Shown here: positions 57,833 to 58,108 of the stretch, piece after piece
Position numbering within the stretch: the stretch's first letter is position 1
Layout: each line of letters opens with the position of its first letter
DNA from: CAYVQE01 sp964633205
GTDB taxonomy: Bacteria > Myxococcota > B64-G9
Assembly (NCBI GenBank): GCA_964633205.1
Contig: CAZWFN010000024.1
Coordinates: 1 to 58,108, forward strand
Direction of reading: 5' to 3'
DNA: 58,108 nt
The notes under the pieces: generated by a model
What the model was told of the DNA's origin: nothing
Databases searched by the model: none
What the model saw: the letters and a program-made list of their open reading frames with translations, nothing else
Position numbers and translations under genes: made by a program

Positions 57833-58108
57833 ATGTCGAACGCTTTCCTTAATCAATCAATCAATCAGTAGGTTCAGCTGCCGCTTGAGCCTGATCACGC
57901 TCTCCTGCGCGTCGCTCTGTGTCGGCAGCTGCTCGCTCGAATCGGAGCGCGAACCCGAGACCCGCCAGGCGCGCGCCGCCCTGCGCGCCGAGCGCAACGT
58001 GGCACCGGCCGGCCTCGAGGTGCTGGCGGAGGCGGGATCGGCGACGGCCGGGAAGAGCTGGGGGCAGTCGATCTGGGCCTACGTCGAGTGGGACGCCCGC
58101 CGGGCCCA
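57833..58108 (+). CDS. Lipoprotein, partial at window end, possibly phase-variable start
   Basis: ATG 57833 has GAGGGGG just before it and starts MSNAFLNQS. After four AATC units (57851-57866) the frame hits TAG at 57869. The frame that stays open to the window end (from about TTG 57885) reads SLITLSCASLCVGSC, a lipoprotein signal with a lipobox Cys, then EREPETRQARAALRAERN. With one AATC fewer or two more, the ATG would join that frame. So either this copy is switched off, or the indel is an error, or a TTG without a ribosome binding site is used. The protein continues beyond the window; function unknown. Confidence 0.5.
57851..57866 (+). repeat. (AATC)4 tetranucleotide repeat
   Basis: Four perfect AATC units lie between the only well-placed start codon (57833) and the lipoprotein signal sequence. 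Changes in unit number shift the frame by one base modulo three, so the tract could switch expression by slippage. It is short compared with known phase-variable tracts. Confidence 0.7.

Noticed and set aside
57028..57834. A 268-codon minus-strand frame at the right end
   Set aside because: Composition changes across it (Arg/Gly-rich, then Cys/Leu-rich, then Pro/His-rich), there is no domain and no ribosome binding site. It spans a low-GC stretch and looks non-coding.

Overview
This 58 kb window is a draft chromosomal scaffold (one run of 100 N) from a high-GC Gram-negative bacterium. Several features point to a Myxococcota or other deltaproteobacterial-type lineage: PilZ proteins of the TIGR02266 type, PATAN (DUF4388) and J-domain fusions, NtrC/sigma54 circuits, a PEGA-bearing kinase-like protein, Omp85 and other outer-membrane barrels, Rhs proteins, and a very long lipoprotein of Dickkopf-like Cys repeats. 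The phylum is inferred from gene content only; there is no rRNA in the window.

Layout. 0.2-5.3 kb: an Omp85-family barrel, a DUF4390 protein, an NtrY-type histidine kinase and its NtrC-type partner. 5.35-7.8 kb: a TetR regulator and a B12-binding radical SAM enzyme that carry near-identical operators. 7.8-11.8 kb: a REC-PATAN-J-TPR protein followed by a kinase-fold protein lacking the catalytic Asp. 11.8-18.1 kb: thiolase, GH4 glycosidase, ceramidase-like hydrolase and two outer-membrane proteins, ending in a large hairpin repeat. 18.2-22.7 kb: glmS, an NhaC antiporter and a secreted protein. 22.9-26.6 kb: a GAF/HD-GYP protein, a lipoprotein and a lipid kinase in a tight operon. 26.7-31.2 kb: an accessory island with a 5'-truncated Rhs core whose tip drops in GC, two low-GC membrane-protein genes, an ISL3-like transposase remnant and a frame-shifted DUF234 ATPase. 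31.25-37.2 kb: the F1 operon atpHAGDC with an aminopropyltransferase gene fused translationally to its end and no F0 genes in the window. 37.3-39.0 kb: an FAD oxidoreductase coupled to a PilZ gene. 39.0-45.3 kb: a sigma54 signalling island with two kinases, an NtrC-type activator, two DUF4168 lipoproteins, and a consensus sigma54 promoter that reads into an intergenic region with no convincing gene. 45.3-50.5 kb: MoxR, RlmE, two PilZ proteins and cytochrome bd-type oxidase. 50.7-54.9 kb: the Cys-repeat lipoprotein with an assembly gap. 55.1-57.0 kb: a PhzF-like isomerase and a D-cysteine desulfhydrase-like PLP enzyme. 57.0-58.1 kb: a non-coding stretch and the start of a lipoprotein preceded by a tetranucleotide repeat.

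Most notable candidates: (1) the sigma54 island, where the promoter, an upstream dyad and two hairpins with CCTCC-containing (anti-Shine-Dalgarno) loops suggest an activator-controlled small RNA; (2) the Rhs tip with its adjacent membrane proteins; (3) the PATAN/J-domain protein paired with a pseudokinase; (4) a lipoprotein gene that may be switched by an (AATC)4 repeat. Functional calls rest on motif reading by eye, without database searches.
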